Assembly (NCBI GenBank): GCA_026984135.1
Contig: JALSSR010000230.1
Coordinates: forward strand, 1 to 35,904
Direction: 5' to 3'
Origin: Bacteroidales bacterium
GTDB lineage: Bacteria > Bacteroidota > Bacteroidia > Bacteroidales > JAADJA01
Length of the DNA: 35,904 nt
Numbering within the stretch: position 1 is the stretch's first letter; every line of letters starts with the position of its first letter. Positions 35,790-35,904 of the stretch are shown here, piece after piece. The position numbers and the translations under genes are program-made. The notes under the pieces were generated by a model that was given only the letters and a program-made list of their open reading frames with translations, made no database searches and was not told where the DNA came from.

Positions 35790-35904
35790 AAACTATAATA
35801 CCCTCATTTGTATAGACCATTATTTCCTATTTCTTAGTTGAATTTTATTACTCATTTATTTAATTATTTTTTTGTTTCTTTCTTTTTTTTAAAGGGAGGG
35901 GGAA
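35790..35904. other. AT-rich edge sequence upstream of the tricorn fragment
   Basis: This stretch is AT-rich, has long T runs and ends with a G/A-rich AAAGGGAGGGGGAA. On the minus strand it contains stop codons in all frames and no continuation of the tricorn coding sequence. I see no clear promoter box. Confidence 0.5.

Overview
The window is typical of a Bacteroidota chromosome, most likely an anaerobic or facultative Bacteroidales/Marinilabiliales-type organism. This is inferred from two T9SS C-terminal sorting domains (one type A, one type B), a lipoprotein-type TamL, a DUF2723 glycosyltransferase, M64 and tricorn peptidases, many copies of the Bacteroidota -7 promoter box TAnnTTTG, and a near absence of Shine-Dalgarno sequences. 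No phage, insertion sequence, CRISPR array or rRNA was seen. Most genes are core or envelope functions.

Layout. 1-3091 (minus): a partial WYL regulator, an unknown 122-residue protein and a secreted papain-like protease with a dockerin-like tail. 3172-3498 (plus): a tRNA-Val(UAC) gene with a strong promoter and terminator, preceded inside the same transcription unit by two nearly identical 78-bp units that copy the tRNA 5' half. 3671-10680 (plus): TamL, a RecD/Dda-like helicase, an M64 peptidase, phosphate butyryltransferase, an alkyltransferase-like protein and TrmO. 10740-16399 (minus): a triple PepSY-like protein, PurA, a Fur-family regulator and a RelA/SpoT enzyme. 16570-23397 (plus): a large type B T9SS substrate, a GC-rich hairpin-forming leader, DsbD and an FG-GAP repeat T9SS substrate. 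23398-23926 is a gene-free stretch of short repeats. 23927-25947 (plus): two translationally coupled GAPDH-family genes, the first without the catalytic cysteine. 26006-27801 (minus): a Uma2 nuclease-fold protein and QueA. 27920-33915 (plus): a small membrane protein, PssA, TatC, a DUF2723 protein and a putative outer-membrane protein. 33987-35789 (minus): a tricorn protease homologue lacking its N-terminal half.

Several genes serve the envelope and secretion: TamL (outer membrane assembly), DsbD (periplasmic thiol reduction), TatC and PssA, the DUF2723 protein (possible protein O-glycosylation), and T9SS cargo proteins. The RelA/SpoT, Fur and PurA genes form a stringent-response, metal and purine group. 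The observations most worth a second look are the coupled GAPDH-like pseudoenzyme/GapA pair, the tRNA-derived tandem units in front of tRNA-Val, the unexplained structured leader before dsbD, and the half-length tricorn gene.
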